Shown piece by piece: positions 1 through 7,259 of a stretch of 34,350 nt of DNA. The translations under genes were made by a program, and so were the position numbers. The notes under the pieces were generated by a model that ran no database searches, had not been told where the DNA came from, and saw only the letters and a program-made list of their open reading frames with translations. The DNA is from Bacillota bacterium. Its GTDB lineage: Bacteria > Bacillota > Clostridia > Christensenellales > Aristaeellaceae. Every line of letters starts with the position of its first letter. The first letter of the stretch is position 1. The DNA is taken from contig JAEWTC010000043.1 of the NCBI GenBank assembly GCA_023459675.1, positions 1 through 34,350 of the forward strand, in the 5' to 3' direction.

Positions 1-654
1 ACCACCATCATCGAAGGCGCTGGCGAAAAGAGCGAGATCAACGCCCGCGTGGCCTCCATCCGCAAGCAGATTGAAGACACCACCAGCGATTACGACCGCG
101 AGAAGCTCCAGGAGCGCCTGGCCAAGCTCGCCGGCGGCGTGGCGGTGATCTCGGTCGGCGCTGCCACCGAAGTGGAAATGAAGGAGCGCAAGCTCCGCAT
201 TGAAGACGCGCTGGCGGCAACCCGCGCGGCCGTGGAAGAAGGCATCGTGCCCGGCGGCGGCATCGCGCTGCTCAACGTGCTGGGCGCCGTCAAAACCGAG
301 CTCAAGAAGTTCGACGGAGACGCCAAAACCGGCGTGGAAATCATCCTGCGCGCGCTCGAAGAGCCGCTGCGCCAGATTGCCGAGAACGCCGGCGTAGACG
401 GTAGCGTGATCGTGGAGAAGATCAAGAACAGCAACAAGAAGGGCTTCGGCTACGACGCGCTCAAGAATGAGTATGTGGACATGGTCCAGCGCGGCATCAT
501 CGACCCCACCAAGGTTACCCGTTCCGCACTGCAGAACGCGGCCAGCATCGCCGCGATGATCCTGACCACCGAAAGCCTGGTCACCGACATTCCCGCACCG
601 GAACCCCCGGCTCCCGCAGGCGGCGGCATGGGCGGCATGGGCGGCATGTACTAA
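1..654 (+). CDS. groEL: 60 kDa chaperonin GroEL, C-terminal part (5' end outside window)
   Basis: This is the last 217 codons of GroEL, the ATP-driven folding chaperonin that works in the cytoplasm as a double ring with GroES. The frame is open from base 1, so the gene starts upstream of the window. Family hallmarks are visible: the stretch SDYDREKLQERLAKLAGGVA, the intermediate/equatorial segment GAATEVEMKE, EDALAATRAAVEEGIVPGGG, and the flexible Gly/Met tail GGGMGGMGGMY. The tail is complete and nothing is disrupted. The gene is followed within 20 bases by a strong intrinsic terminator, so it ends its transcription unit. Identity is certain; the missing N-terminal part includes the first half of the ATP site. 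Confidence 0.97.
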   Translation, partial: TTIIEGAGEKSEINARVASIRKQIEDTTSDYDREKLQERLAKLAGGVAVISVGAATEVEMKERKLRIEDALAATRAAVEEGIVPGGGIALLNVLGAVKTELKKFDGDAKTGVEIILRALEEPLRQIAENAGVDGSVIVEKIKNSNKKGFGYDALKNEYVDMVQRGIIDPTKVTRSALQNAASIAAMILTTESLVTDIPAPEPPAPAGGGMGGMGGMY

Positions 655-672
655 GGACGCTTCCATAATGCG

Positions 673-707
673 AAAAGAACCGGAACGCAAGTTCCGGTTC
701 TTTTTTT
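673..707 (+). terminator. Intrinsic terminator of groEL
   Basis: A perfect 14-bp stem (673-686 with 691-704) closes a GCAA tetraloop and runs into a seven-T tract. This is a textbook rho-independent terminator located 18 bases after the groEL stop. Confidence 0.95.
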
Positions 708-783
708 GCTGCCGAAAAGGGTTGCCGGTCTGCGGGGCAGAATAGACATGGAAATAAAGCCGAATTGAAGGACGGTACCACCT

Positions 784-1767
784 ATGAAAAGCAGCACCAA
801 GGTTTTACTGGATTCTTCCGCCGTACTCGCGCTATGCGCTGCCGCCGGGTTTCCCGACGCCGGGAACGTTTCCCCGCTTGGCGCGGGGGAGTTCAACGCG
901 GTGTATGCGTTTGAGGCGGCGGGGCGCAGGTACGCCCTGAAAATCGCGCCGGACAGCCGCGCGCCCGTGATGACGTACGAGCGCAGCATGATGCAGTCCG
1001 AGGTGTTCTGGTATGAACAGCTCCGTTCGCATACAGCCATTGCCGTGCCGGAAATATCCCATGCGGATTTCTCCCGCGCCTTGCTGCCTTCGGATTTCTT
1101 TATCATGGAGCTGGTGCCGGGCAAGCAGATGAACGAGATGGATTTCACATCTGCGGAAAAGGAGAGCGCGACGGAGAAACTGCCCGAGATGGCGGCGCAA
1201 ATCCATCGCATTGCGAACCGCGGGTACGGATACCCGCAGTGCGGGCTGCACGATACCTGGCCGCAGGCCCTGTACGCAATGGTGCGGGCGATTGTAAGCG
1301 ACGCCGCGGCTATGGGCAAACCCTGTGAAAACGGCGAAAAACTGCTCTCCTTGGTTCAACGCCATCGGGAGGTTCTCTCCCGCGCGGAATGCCGCATGGT
1401 GAATTTTGATTTATGGGAAGCAAATATCCTGTGCGACCGCCGGGAAGACGGCATGCACTACACTTGGATTGACCCCGAACGCGGGTTCTGGGGCGATCCG
1501 CTGATGGATTTCATCTGCTTTGAGTTTGATAAGCCACTGTTTGCGAAACGCGCAAGCCTTTCCGCGTATAATGCCGTGGCGGAAACCCCCGTCGTCCCCG
1601 GACGAGAGGCGGAAATCCGTTTCGCGTTCGCGCAGGCCTATCTGGGGCTGATCATGGAGGTGGAGCGGTATTATCGCTATACGCCCGAGGACGAGGGCTG
1701 GAAGCGCAACGATATGGTTTGCGGGTTTCTGTTCGAGAAGGCGTTTGGCTGTCTGGAGGGGGAATAA
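784..1767 (+). CDS. Aminoglycoside phosphotransferase/choline kinase-fold protein
   Basis: A 327-residue protein of the APH/choline-kinase superfamily, which phosphorylates small hydroxylated molecules with ATP in the cytoplasm. The N-lobe shows GAGEFNAVYAFEAAG as the nucleotide-binding loop and YALKIAP with the likely phosphate-contacting Lys. The C-lobe has NFDLWEANIL (residues 207-216), equivalent to the catalytic HxDxxxxN loop with Asp209 and Asn214 kept, and WIDPERGFWGDP with Asp230 as the Mg2+ ligand. The usual His before the catalytic Asp is Asn here; from memory a clostridial subfamily shares this, but I cannot verify it. The substrate is unknown. Nothing in the context suggests resistance: it lies alone between a terminator and the promoter of a symporter. 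Start ATG 784 has a GAAGGAC-like ribosome site upstream. Confidence 0.8.
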   Translation: MKSSTKVLLDSSAVLALCAAAGFPDAGNVSPLGAGEFNAVYAFEAAGRRYALKIAPDSRAPVMTYERSMMQSEVFWYEQLRSHTAIAVPEISHADFSRALLPSDFFIMELVPGKQMNEMDFTSAEKESATEKLPEMAAQIHRIANRGYGYPQCGLHDTWPQALYAMVRAIVSDAAAMGKPCENGEKLLSLVQRHREVLSRAECRMVNFDLWEANILCDRREDGMHYTWIDPERGFWGDPLMDFICFEFDKPLFAKRASLSAYNAVAETPVVPGREAEIRFAFAQAYLGLIMEVERYYRYTPEDEGWKRNDMVCGFLFEKAFGCLEGE

Positions 1768-1840
1768 GGCGGATTTTTGCCCGGAAACCGGCCGCGGAAT
1801 GGCATAATCATGCAAAAAATGGTCGTATGCGGGAAATATC

Positions 1841-1868
1841 TTGCATTTTCATGGGGACTGTGTATAAT
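1841..1868 (+). promoter_or_regulatory. Sigma-A-type promoter of the symporter gene
   Basis: TTGCAT (1841-1846), a 16-base spacer and a perfect TATAAT (1863-1868) precede the symporter. ATGCAA at 1810-1815 is the inverse of the -35 box and might be part of an operator. Confidence 0.7.
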
Positions 1869-1880
1869 AAAGCGCGTAGA

Positions 1881-1897
1881 GTCTCCACTGGGGAGAC
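1881..1897 (+). other. 5'-UTR hairpin ahead of the symporter gene
   Basis: GTCTCC (1881-1886) pairs with GGAGAC (1892-1897) around a 5-base loop. It begins about 10 bases after the expected transcription start. It could stabilise the mRNA 5' end or modulate expression; there is no U-tract directly after it, so it is not an obvious terminator. Confidence 0.5.
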
Positions 1898-1924
1898 AAA
1901 GTAGTATGGAAGGGCGGTTTTTTT

Positions 1925-3451
1925 ATGAAATTCGTTGTTTTGGGCGCATACGTACTGATGATGGTCATCGTGATCGCGTTAACAGCAAAGAAGAACCTGT
2001 CGCTCGACGGTTTTCTGCTGGGCGGCAGAAAAGTTGGTCCCTGGATGAGTGCGCTCAGCTATGGGGCCAGCTATTTTTCTGCCGTCATCATCGTGGGCTA
2101 TGCCGGTTCGGTGGGCTGGCGCGTCGGGCTTTCCGCCGTGTGGTGCGGCATCGGCAACGCGCTGATCGGCAGCTTTCTCGCCTGGAGACTGCTGGCCAAA
2201 CCCACGCGTACGATGGGTGAACGGCTCAACGTAAAAACCCTGCCCGGTTTCTTTGAAAAACGGTATAATTCCAAGCTACTCAAGGTTCTCGCCAGCCTGA
2301 TTATCTTCGTATTCCTCATTCCCTACAGCGCAAGCGTTTACAAAGGCCTTGGCAACATGTTTTCCATCGCCTTCAAGTTCGATTATACCTGGACAGTGAT
2401 CGGCATCGCGCTTTTGGCCTCCGTGTACCTGTTTGCCGGCGGCTATAAGGCGACGGCGATTACCGATTTTATTCAGGGCTTGATCATGTTGGGCGGCATC
2501 GCGGCGATCATCATTTTCATCGTGCGGGCAGCGGGCGGCGTGACGGACGGCCTCGCAAGCCTGGGCGACGCGGCCATCGGCGGCGACGGGTTCAACTCGA
2601 TCTTCCCCAAAAACGGCAGCGACGGACTTTGGCTTGCCAGCAACGTCATCCTCACATCGCTGGGCGTGCTGGGCATGCCGCAGATGATTCACAAATTCTT
2701 CGCCATCAGGGATACCGCAAGCATCAAGCGCGCCACGGTGATCTCCACGGTCTTCGCGCTCGTCGTAGCGGGCGGCGTTTACTTTGCCGGTAGCTTCGGC
2801 CGCGTTATACTGGATCAAATCAATTCCGCAGACGGCGTAAAGCTCATCGATCTGGTTAAGAGCGGAACGATGTCCAAGGATATGATCATGCCGACGATCC
2901 TCTCCAATGTCGAAGTCGTCAAGATTCCCGACGTTATGCTCGGGCTGTTCGTTGTGGTTCTTCTCTCCGCCAGCATCTCCACGCTCACAGCGCTGGTGCT
3001 TTCCTCCTCCTCGGTCATCACGCTGGACCTGCTGGGCACCTTTGCGCCGAAGATGAAAAATGAAGCCAGCGTCTGGACCATGCGCAGCCTTTGCATCGTG
3101 TTCGTGATCCTTTCGCTGGTCATCAACTTCCTGATGCAAAAAACGGCGATCGTCTCCCTGATGTCGCTGAGCTGGGGCACCATTGCGGGCGCGTTCCTAG
3201 CGCCGTTCCTCTACGGGCTGCTGTGGAAGGGCGTAACCAAAATCGGCGCGTTTGCGGGGGTAATCTGCGGTGCGCTCATCGCCATGCTTCCGCCCCTGAT
3301 CACGGGAGATATGTCGCTTGCGCCTTACAGCGGCGCCGCCGCCATGCTGATCGGGCTCATCCTTGTGCCGGTGGTAAGCCTCCTCACCAAAAAGACTGCC
3401 TTCTCCGCCGAACATATCGCCGCGGTATTTACGGACAAAGAAGCCGCGTAA
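1925..3451 (+). CDS. Sodium:solute symporter (SSS family)
   Basis: A 508-residue integral membrane protein of the SSS (PutP/PanF/SGLT) family, which imports a solute together with Na+. The sequence shows about 13 hydrophobic helices from residue 1 to about 490, the family length. Recognisable SSS features are the TM2 region with SYGASYFSAVIIVGYAGSVG, the GERLNVKTLPGFFEKRYNSK loop, the AGGYKATAITDFIQG segment in the middle, and a TM8-like SASISTLTALVLSSSS stretch, where SSS members carry Ser/Thr Na+ ligands. The substrate cannot be deduced. ATG 1925 follows GGAAGGG at 1908-1914. The gene is a single transcription unit, with its own promoter and a hairpin after the stop. Its Na+ dependence fits the Na+-type ATPase predicted further along. 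Confidence 0.88.
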   Translation: MKFVVLGAYVLMMVIVIALTAKKNLSLDGFLLGGRKVGPWMSALSYGASYFSAVIIVGYAGSVGWRVGLSAVWCGIGNALIGSFLAWRLLAKPTRTMGERLNVKTLPGFFEKRYNSKLLKVLASLIIFVFLIPYSASVYKGLGNMFSIAFKFDYTWTVIGIALLASVYLFAGGYKATAITDFIQGLIMLGGIAAIIIFIVRAAGGVTDGLASLGDAAIGGDGFNSIFPKNGSDGLWLASNVILTSLGVLGMPQMIHKFFAIRDTASIKRATVISTVFALVVAGGVYFAGSFGRVILDQINSADGVKLIDLVKSGTMSKDMIMPTILSNVEVVKIPDVMLGLFVVVLLSASISTLTALVLSSSSVITLDLLGTFAPKMKNEASVWTMRSLCIVFVILSLVINFLMQKTAIVSLMSLSWGTIAGAFLAPFLYGLLWKGVTKIGAFAGVICGALIAMLPPLITGDMSLAPYSGAAAMLIGLILVPVVSLLTKKTAFSAEHIAAVFTDKEAA

Positions 3452-3462
3452 TTATTCCGGTG

Positions 3463-3501
3463 CACACAAACACCCCGCGCAACGCGCGGGGTGTTTGTGT
3501 G
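3463..3501 (+). terminator. GC-rich hairpin after the symporter (probable terminator A)
   Basis: An 18-bp perfect stem (3463-3480 with 3484-3501) with a 3-base loop starts 12 bases after the stop codon. The outer part is A-rich on the left and GTTTGTGT on the right, as in bidirectional terminators, but there is no uninterrupted U-tract. Its core is nearly identical to the hairpin at 3660-3688. Confidence 0.7.
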
Positions 3502-3536
3502 TGTCAATAAACCTTGCTTTGAAAACACTCTGCCAG

Positions 3537-3656
3537 CCTGTTCAAAAGGTCGCAACTGCTAAAAACCAAACGTGGTGCGGGTATGAGCGTACACGGACGC
3601 ACGTGATGCCCGCACCATCGCGCAGGTGACAACGCAGATGTGGCTTTTTCAACAGG
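3537..3656. repeat. 120-nt imperfect palindrome (MITE-like or structured RNA element)
   Basis: The ends 3537-3559 and 3634-3656 are inverted repeats of 23 bases in which 21 positions can pair, three of them as G-U. Inside, 3572-3584 pairs with 3606-3618 (13 bp) and GCGT 3587-3590 with ACGC 3597-3600. The whole element folds as one long hairpin, and there is no credible gene in it. It lies between two terminator-like hairpins in a convergent intergenic region. Possibilities are a miniature inverted-repeat element, a repeated extragenic palindrome, or a small RNA. No second copy was seen in the window. Confidence 0.6.
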
Positions 3657-3659
3657 TTG

Positions 3660-3688
3660 AAACACCCCGCGCAGCGTGCGGGGTGTTT
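3660..3688 (-). terminator. GC-rich hairpin after the pyridoxamine-kinase gene (probable terminator B)
   Basis: A 13-bp stem (3660-3672 with 3676-3688, one G-U) with a 3-base loop lies 22 bases downstream of the minus-strand stop at 3711. Its AAACACCCCGC core matches hairpin A at 3463-3501. It most likely ends minus-strand transcription of ispE and the kinase gene, and may work both ways. Confidence 0.65.
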
Positions 3689-3710
3689 GTTTCTATGAAA
3701 AGGATCAAGC

Positions 3711-4559
3711 CTATTCGGCCATCCGCAGCCTGTCCAACAGCTGGGGAAGCACAAGCTCAAAACGCACGCCGAAGCGCAGGGGTTCGCCGCCGGCGATTGT
3801 CAGGCGGATCGCGTCGTGGGTGCAGTCAAGCGCGGTCTGCGCAGCTTCGTTCAGCGGCAGGCCGTTGAGCAAACAGGCGATGAGGAAGCTGGCGAAAATG
3901 TCTCCCGTACCGTGGAATACGCCGCTGAACTCCTCCTTGCTCAGGAGGCGAAACGACTCGGTTTCTTTCTGATATACGGCAACGCTGGTTTGGCCGGGTT
4001 CGATGTGCACGTCCGTAATCACCACGCTCTGCGGGCCGAGAGCGGCAAGCTCTGCCGCCAGGGTCTGTACATAGGCCGTATCATACCCGTGCGGCCGGTA
4101 CGCGCGGCCCAGCAGGAACGACGCCTCCGTAAAGTTAGGGATAATCACGTTCGCCTGTTCACAGAGCCTTCGCATCTGCAAAGGCATGTCCGCGTCCATG
4201 TGTGAGTAGAGCTTCCCGTGATCGGCAAACGCCGGGTCCACGAATACCTGCGTTTCCTTGCCGCACAGCAGATCCATGATCGCAAGAATCTGCGCCGCCT
4301 GCTTCCCGGACGCCAGATACCCGCTGTAAAACGCGTCAAAATGCAGCCCGAGCGTCGATAAATGCGTGGCGATGGGCAGCAGCTGGTCGGACAAGTCCAA
4401 ATGCGTATACCCGGTAAACTCTCCCGTGTGCGTGGACAGCAGCGCCGTTGGTATCACCGAGGTGTGGACGCCCGCCGCGGAGAGGATGGGCAGCGCCACC
4501 GTGAGGGAGCAGCGCCCGAAACAGGATACGTCGTGAACGGCCAGCGCGTGCTTTTGCAT
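3711..4559 (-). CDS. Pyridoxamine/pyridoxine kinase-like PfkB-superfamily kinase
   Basis: A 282-residue ribokinase-fold kinase most like the pyridoxamine (vitamin B6) kinases of Clostridia, which phosphorylate pyridoxal, pyridoxine or pyridoxamine for the salvage of pyridoxal phosphate. The N-terminus ALAVHDVSCFGRCSLTVALP and the PTALLSTHTG segment are typical. The anion-hole/catalytic motif is GTGD at 217-220 with Asp220 as the base, in VFHGTGDIFASF. A Cys-rich start (Cys13, Cys17) is common in this group. I chose ATG 4559 because AGAGGT sits just upstream; a longer reading back to 4670 would run deep into ispE. The start lies one base after the ispE stop, so translation is probably coupled. 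It ends 22 bases before hairpin B. Exact vitamer preference is unknown. Confidence 0.85.
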   Translation of the reverse strand: MQKHALAVHDVSCFGRCSLTVALPILSAAGVHTSVIPTALLSTHTGEFTGYTHLDLSDQLLPIATHLSTLGLHFDAFYSGYLASGKQAAQILAIMDLLCGKETQVFVDPAFADHGKLYSHMDADMPLQMRRLCEQANVIIPNFTEASFLLGRAYRPHGYDTAYVQTLAAELAALGPQSVVITDVHIEPGQTSVAVYQKETESFRLLSKEEFSGVFHGTGDIFASFLIACLLNGLPLNEAAQTALDCTHDAIRLTIAGGEPLRFGVRFELVLPQLLDRLRMAE

Positions 4560-4560
4560 A

Positions 4561-5430
4561 CTATACCTCTTCCATCGTAATGCTTTGGCTGCTCGTTTCC
4601 GCCATCCAGCATTTTTTCCACCGCTTGCGCAACGTCTGGTAAGCCGCCGCGGCGGCGGCCGTATCGGCAAACGCGCCGAACACGGCGGAGCCGCTGCCCG
4701 TCATTTCGGCAAAAACCGCGCCGCAGGAATCAAGTGCGGCGACGCCCTCCGCAATCTGCGGGAGCGTTGGAGCGATGGCCTGCCGCAGTACGTTTCCCGC
4801 GGTCTTGCGCAGCGCTTCGAAATCCCCGTGCACAAGTGCCTGCTGCGCTGCCTGCGTTTGCGGGTGCGCGACGCGCGCAAGCGTATCGTAGCGCACGAAA
4901 ACCTCCTTGGTTGCCTGCGGCTTGCAGGGCTGGAGAATCACCAGCGCGGTCTGCGGCATGGGCGGCAGCGGCTGAATAATCTCGCCGAAACCGCCGATGC
5001 GCGCCAGCCCGCCCGTCAGGAAAAACGGTACGTCCGCGCCCAGCGCCTGGGCGATATCGTGCAGGGTATCCTTGGATAGACCGAGGTTCCACAGGCGGTT
5101 CAGGCCCAGCAGCGCGGCTGCCGCATCGGCGCTGCCGCCGCCCATTCCCGCGCCGTGGGGGATGCGTTTTTGCAAATCCATGGCCGCGCCGCCTTCGAAA
5201 CCGGTCAGGCCGCGCAGGGTGGCGGCTGCCCGCATCACCAGATTATCCTCCGCGGAAACCGCCGGATTGCCGCTCACACAGAGGGTAAGCTGATCGGCCT
5301 GCTCCAGGATAAGCTCGTCCGCAAGGCTGACGCTGCCCATCAGCATATCCATGTGATGGTAGCCGCTGTCCAGCGTTCCCAGAATGTCCAAAGACCAGTT
5401 GATCTTTGCCCGGGCGGTTACCTTAAGCAT
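4561..5430 (-). CDS. ispE: 4-diphosphocytidyl-2-C-methyl-D-erythritol kinase
   Basis: A 289-residue GHMP kinase that phosphorylates the 2-hydroxyl of CDP-methylerythritol with ATP, the fourth step of the MEP pathway to isoprenoid precursors. The start VTARAKINWSLDILG contains the catalytic Lys9. The GHMP ATP loop PHGAGMGGGSADAAAALLGL covers residues 91-110. ALGADVPFFLTGG near 130-141 holds the catalytic Asp133. The C-terminal GHMP motif MTGSGSAVFGAF is intact. I placed the start at ATG 5430, with AAAGGG nine bases upstream; an in-frame ATG at 5448 has no ribosome site. The TAG stop at 4561-4563 is followed after one base by the kinase gene, so the two form a minus-strand operon running towards 3711. 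Confidence 0.93.
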   Translation of the reverse strand: MLKVTARAKINWSLDILGTLDSGYHHMDMLMGSVSLADELILEQADQLTLCVSGNPAVSAEDNLVMRAAATLRGLTGFEGGAAMDLQKRIPHGAGMGGGSADAAAALLGLNRLWNLGLSKDTLHDIAQALGADVPFFLTGGLARIGGFGEIIQPLPPMPQTALVILQPCKPQATKEVFVRYDTLARVAHPQTQAAQQALVHGDFEALRKTAGNVLRQAIAPTLPQIAEGVAALDSCGAVFAEMTGSGSAVFGAFADTAAAAAAYQTLRKRWKKCWMAETSSQSITMEEV

Positions 5431-5637
5431 TGCGTGCAGCCCTTTCATGTGCTATATTGAGCATAGGGTTTCAGCTTCGGCATTTCGGCGCTTGCCGTTC
5501 GTTTGGAACGCTTCCCGGTCCTCGTTCCCCGCCGGGGAAACACCGTATTATTCTTCCCGATGCCGATCAAAAGCTTTATGCGGATGCATAATCGGATCGA
5601 AATCGTTCTTATTATAGCAGGTTTTTGGAGGTTGGCA

Positions 5638-6081
5638 ATGAACGCAGGGAAAGGGGTTCCGATCCTGATTTCGCTGGATGCGAAGTTTACCGCGGAAGGA
5701 CAGGCGGAAGATTCCATGCGCCTGATCACAACCGGCGAGCTTGTAAAGAATGGCGAAGGCTACGTCATTCGGTACGAGGAGAGCATCGACGAAGATCAGC
5801 CCCCGCATCAGGTGGAGATTGCCATGAAGAAGGACGTCATTTCCATGAACCGCAGGGGAAGCATCGAAGCCGACATGGTTTTTGAAAAGGGGAAACGGTT
5901 CGAAAGCCGGTATCGCACCCCCTACGGCGCCATGGAGATGGCCGTTTTCTGCACCAAGGCAAACTATACCGTGGACCGCGACGGCGGAGAGATCGCGCTG
6001 CAGTATCAGCTGGATCTGGGAAACCAGTACGCGGCCATGCACAATATGAATTACCACTTTTTGCGCAAGAAAAGCACATGA
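5638..6081 (+). CDS. DUF1934 family protein
   Basis: A 147-residue protein of the DUF1934 (YwiB-like) family, predicted small beta-barrel proteins of unknown role that are common in Firmicutes. Visible family features are the start ILISLDAKF, TTGELVKNGEGYVIRYEES, the central VEIAMKKDVISMNRRGSIEADMVF strands, and the C-terminal IALQYQLDLGN. The start at ATG 5638 is set by GGAGG at 5627-5631, six bases ahead; the frame is open further upstream but has no supported start there. The stop overlaps the next gene's start (ATGA at 6078-6081), so this is the first gene of a four-gene operon ending with the CTP synthase-like gene. There is no signal peptide or membrane segment. Confidence 0.85.
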   Translation: MNAGKGVPILISLDAKFTAEGQAEDSMRLITTGELVKNGEGYVIRYEESIDEDQPPHQVEIAMKKDVISMNRRGSIEADMVFEKGKRFESRYRTPYGAMEMAVFCTKANYTVDRDGGEIALQYQLDLGNQYAAMHNMNYHFLRKKST

Positions 6082-6605
6082 ACACGCCGCTGCCCGCCCG
6101 GGAGCTTCAGGACATGCTCGGGGGCAGGGCGTTTTTACGCCTTTATGGGCCGGATACTTTCGTATACGTCAGCGATGCGCCGCGCAGGGTTACCCCCGAT
6201 GACCTGGCGCGGATACGGGTTTCCATGCGGGAGAAGGGCTTTGAAACGCAAACCGGCGAGTCCGGCTTGCTGCTGATTGATTTACAGCCTTCCCGTTGGG
6301 AAAGGCTGCTGAGCGCTTTTCCGCACGCGGTTACGCCGCCGTTTCCAAACGACGACCGCCTGTTGCGGCCATACGCGCTGCTGCGGCTTTTGCAGCTCCA
6401 CCCGGCCGCATGGGAAGACCAGCCGATGGAACTCATCCGGGCGGCAGTCAAGCAGCTTGGCAGAAAAAACGGGTTTGCCGTGCTTGCACCCCGGCTTTTG
6501 GAGCAATGCGCGCAGCGGCTGCGCCGAAAGGAACCGCTGCCGTCGGCGCTTGCGGATGTTCTTGCGTATTGGATTTCGGAGCAGAAGGAGGAACCACGCT
6601 CATGA
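6078..6605 (+). CDS. Hypothetical protein between DUF1934 and MBL-fold genes
   Basis: A 175-residue soluble protein that I do not recognise. It is rich in Leu, Arg and Pro, with no membrane segment, signal peptide or cysteine cluster (one Cys near the C-terminal end). The first 70 residues look like an alpha/beta domain (AFLRLYGPDTFVYVSDAPRR, then LLLIDLQPSRWERLLSAF). The rest is mostly helical, with LLRPYALLRLLQLHP and a C-terminal LADVLAYWISEQKEE. The start overlaps the DUF1934 stop by four bases and the end overlaps the next start by four bases, so it is certainly translated as part of the operon. Coding use of third-position G/C is like its neighbours. No function can be assigned. Confidence 0.75.
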   Translation: MNTPLPARELQDMLGGRAFLRLYGPDTFVYVSDAPRRVTPDDLARIRVSMREKGFETQTGESGLLLIDLQPSRWERLLSAFPHAVTPPFPNDDRLLRPYALLRLLQLHPAAWEDQPMELIRAAVKQLGRKNGFAVLAPRLLEQCAQRLRRKEPLPSALADVLAYWISEQKEEPRS

Positions 6606-7246
6606 TGATACGTTACTACGGCCACTCGCTCTTTACCCTCACGCTCAACAATGGAAAGGTGATTCTCACGGATCCCTACGGCAATTTCTGCCGGTATCCG
6701 TTGCGGGAGCTCTCGGCGGATATCGTCACCATTAGCCACCATCATTACGACCACGATTCCATGGTCATCGTCCGCGGAAAGCCGGTGGTTGTGGATGAGG
6801 CGGGGTATTTTTTTCCGGCGGCCGACGTGATCATTACCGGCGTTCCCACCTTCCACGATAACCACGAGGGCACCCGGCGCGGCAGGAACGTTGCGTTTGC
6901 CATCGAGGCGGAAGGGCTGAAGATCGTGCATCTGGGCGATCTCGGGCATTTGCCAAACGACGCGCAGAAGGAAGCGCTCGGCGGGGCGGACGTGCTGATG
7001 ATCCCGGTGGGCGGCACCTATACCATGAACGCGGAGCGGGCGTCTCTGTGCGTGCAGGCGCTCAATCCCCGCGTGACCATCCCCATGCACTACAAAACCC
7101 GTTTCAGCGAGGATCTGGGCATTGCGCCCGTGCAGGAATTTCTGGACCGGATGGGGGAAAGCCCCAAGCCGCAGATGCACTGTAAGCTCAGCAAGGAAAC
7201 GATGCGGGATATGCCGCGGCTTGTGCTGATGGATATTGCGGAATAA
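6602..7246 (+). CDS. Metallo-beta-lactamase-fold hydrolase (UlaG/UPF0173-like)
   Basis: A 214-residue single-domain MBL-fold protein, probably a zinc or manganese hydrolase of the beta-lactamase_B_3 (UlaG-like) group. The metal motif HxHxDH is HHHYDH at residues 46-51. Later metal ligands fit FHDNHEG (His near 84), the HLGDLGH strand with Asp, and the terminal IPMHYKT His. The length matches the compact members of the family and no extra substrate domain is present, so substrate is unknown. AAGGAGG (6585-6591) supports ATG 6602; the second ATG at 6605 is less well spaced. The gene overlaps the previous stop and precedes the CTP synthase-like gene by 13 bases in the same operon. Confidence 0.88.
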   Translation: MMIRYYGHSLFTLTLNNGKVILTDPYGNFCRYPLRELSADIVTISHHHYDHDSMVIVRGKPVVVDEAGYFFPAADVIITGVPTFHDNHEGTRRGRNVAFAIEAEGLKIVHLGDLGHLPNDAQKEALGGADVLMIPVGGTYTMNAERASLCVQALNPRVTIPMHYKTRFSEDLGIAPVQEFLDRMGESPKPQMHCKLSKETMRDMPRLVLMDIAE

Positions 7247-7259
7247 AGGGGGAAGGCAT

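Noticed and set aside
784..1767. Aminoglycoside-resistance gene
   Set aside because: Only the fold is shared; the catalytic loop differs from known resistance enzymes and there is no mobile-element context.
1777..2220. Open frame overlapping the symporter promoter and start
   Set aside because: It runs through the promoter and out of frame into the symporter; the protein is Arg/Gly-rich and unlike any family.
3463..3688. CRISPR or tandem repeat suggested by the two similar GC-rich blocks
   Set aside because: Only two copies, each a self-complementary hairpin at the end of a gene, fitting terminators.
3626..3868. Open frame beginning in the 120-nt palindrome
   Set aside because: It spans the palindrome and hairpin B and then runs antisense to the kinase gene; no coding signal.
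5431..5448. Longer ispE start at ATG 5448
   Set aside because: No ribosome site before it, while ATG 5430 has AAAGGG at proper distance and matches the family N-terminus.
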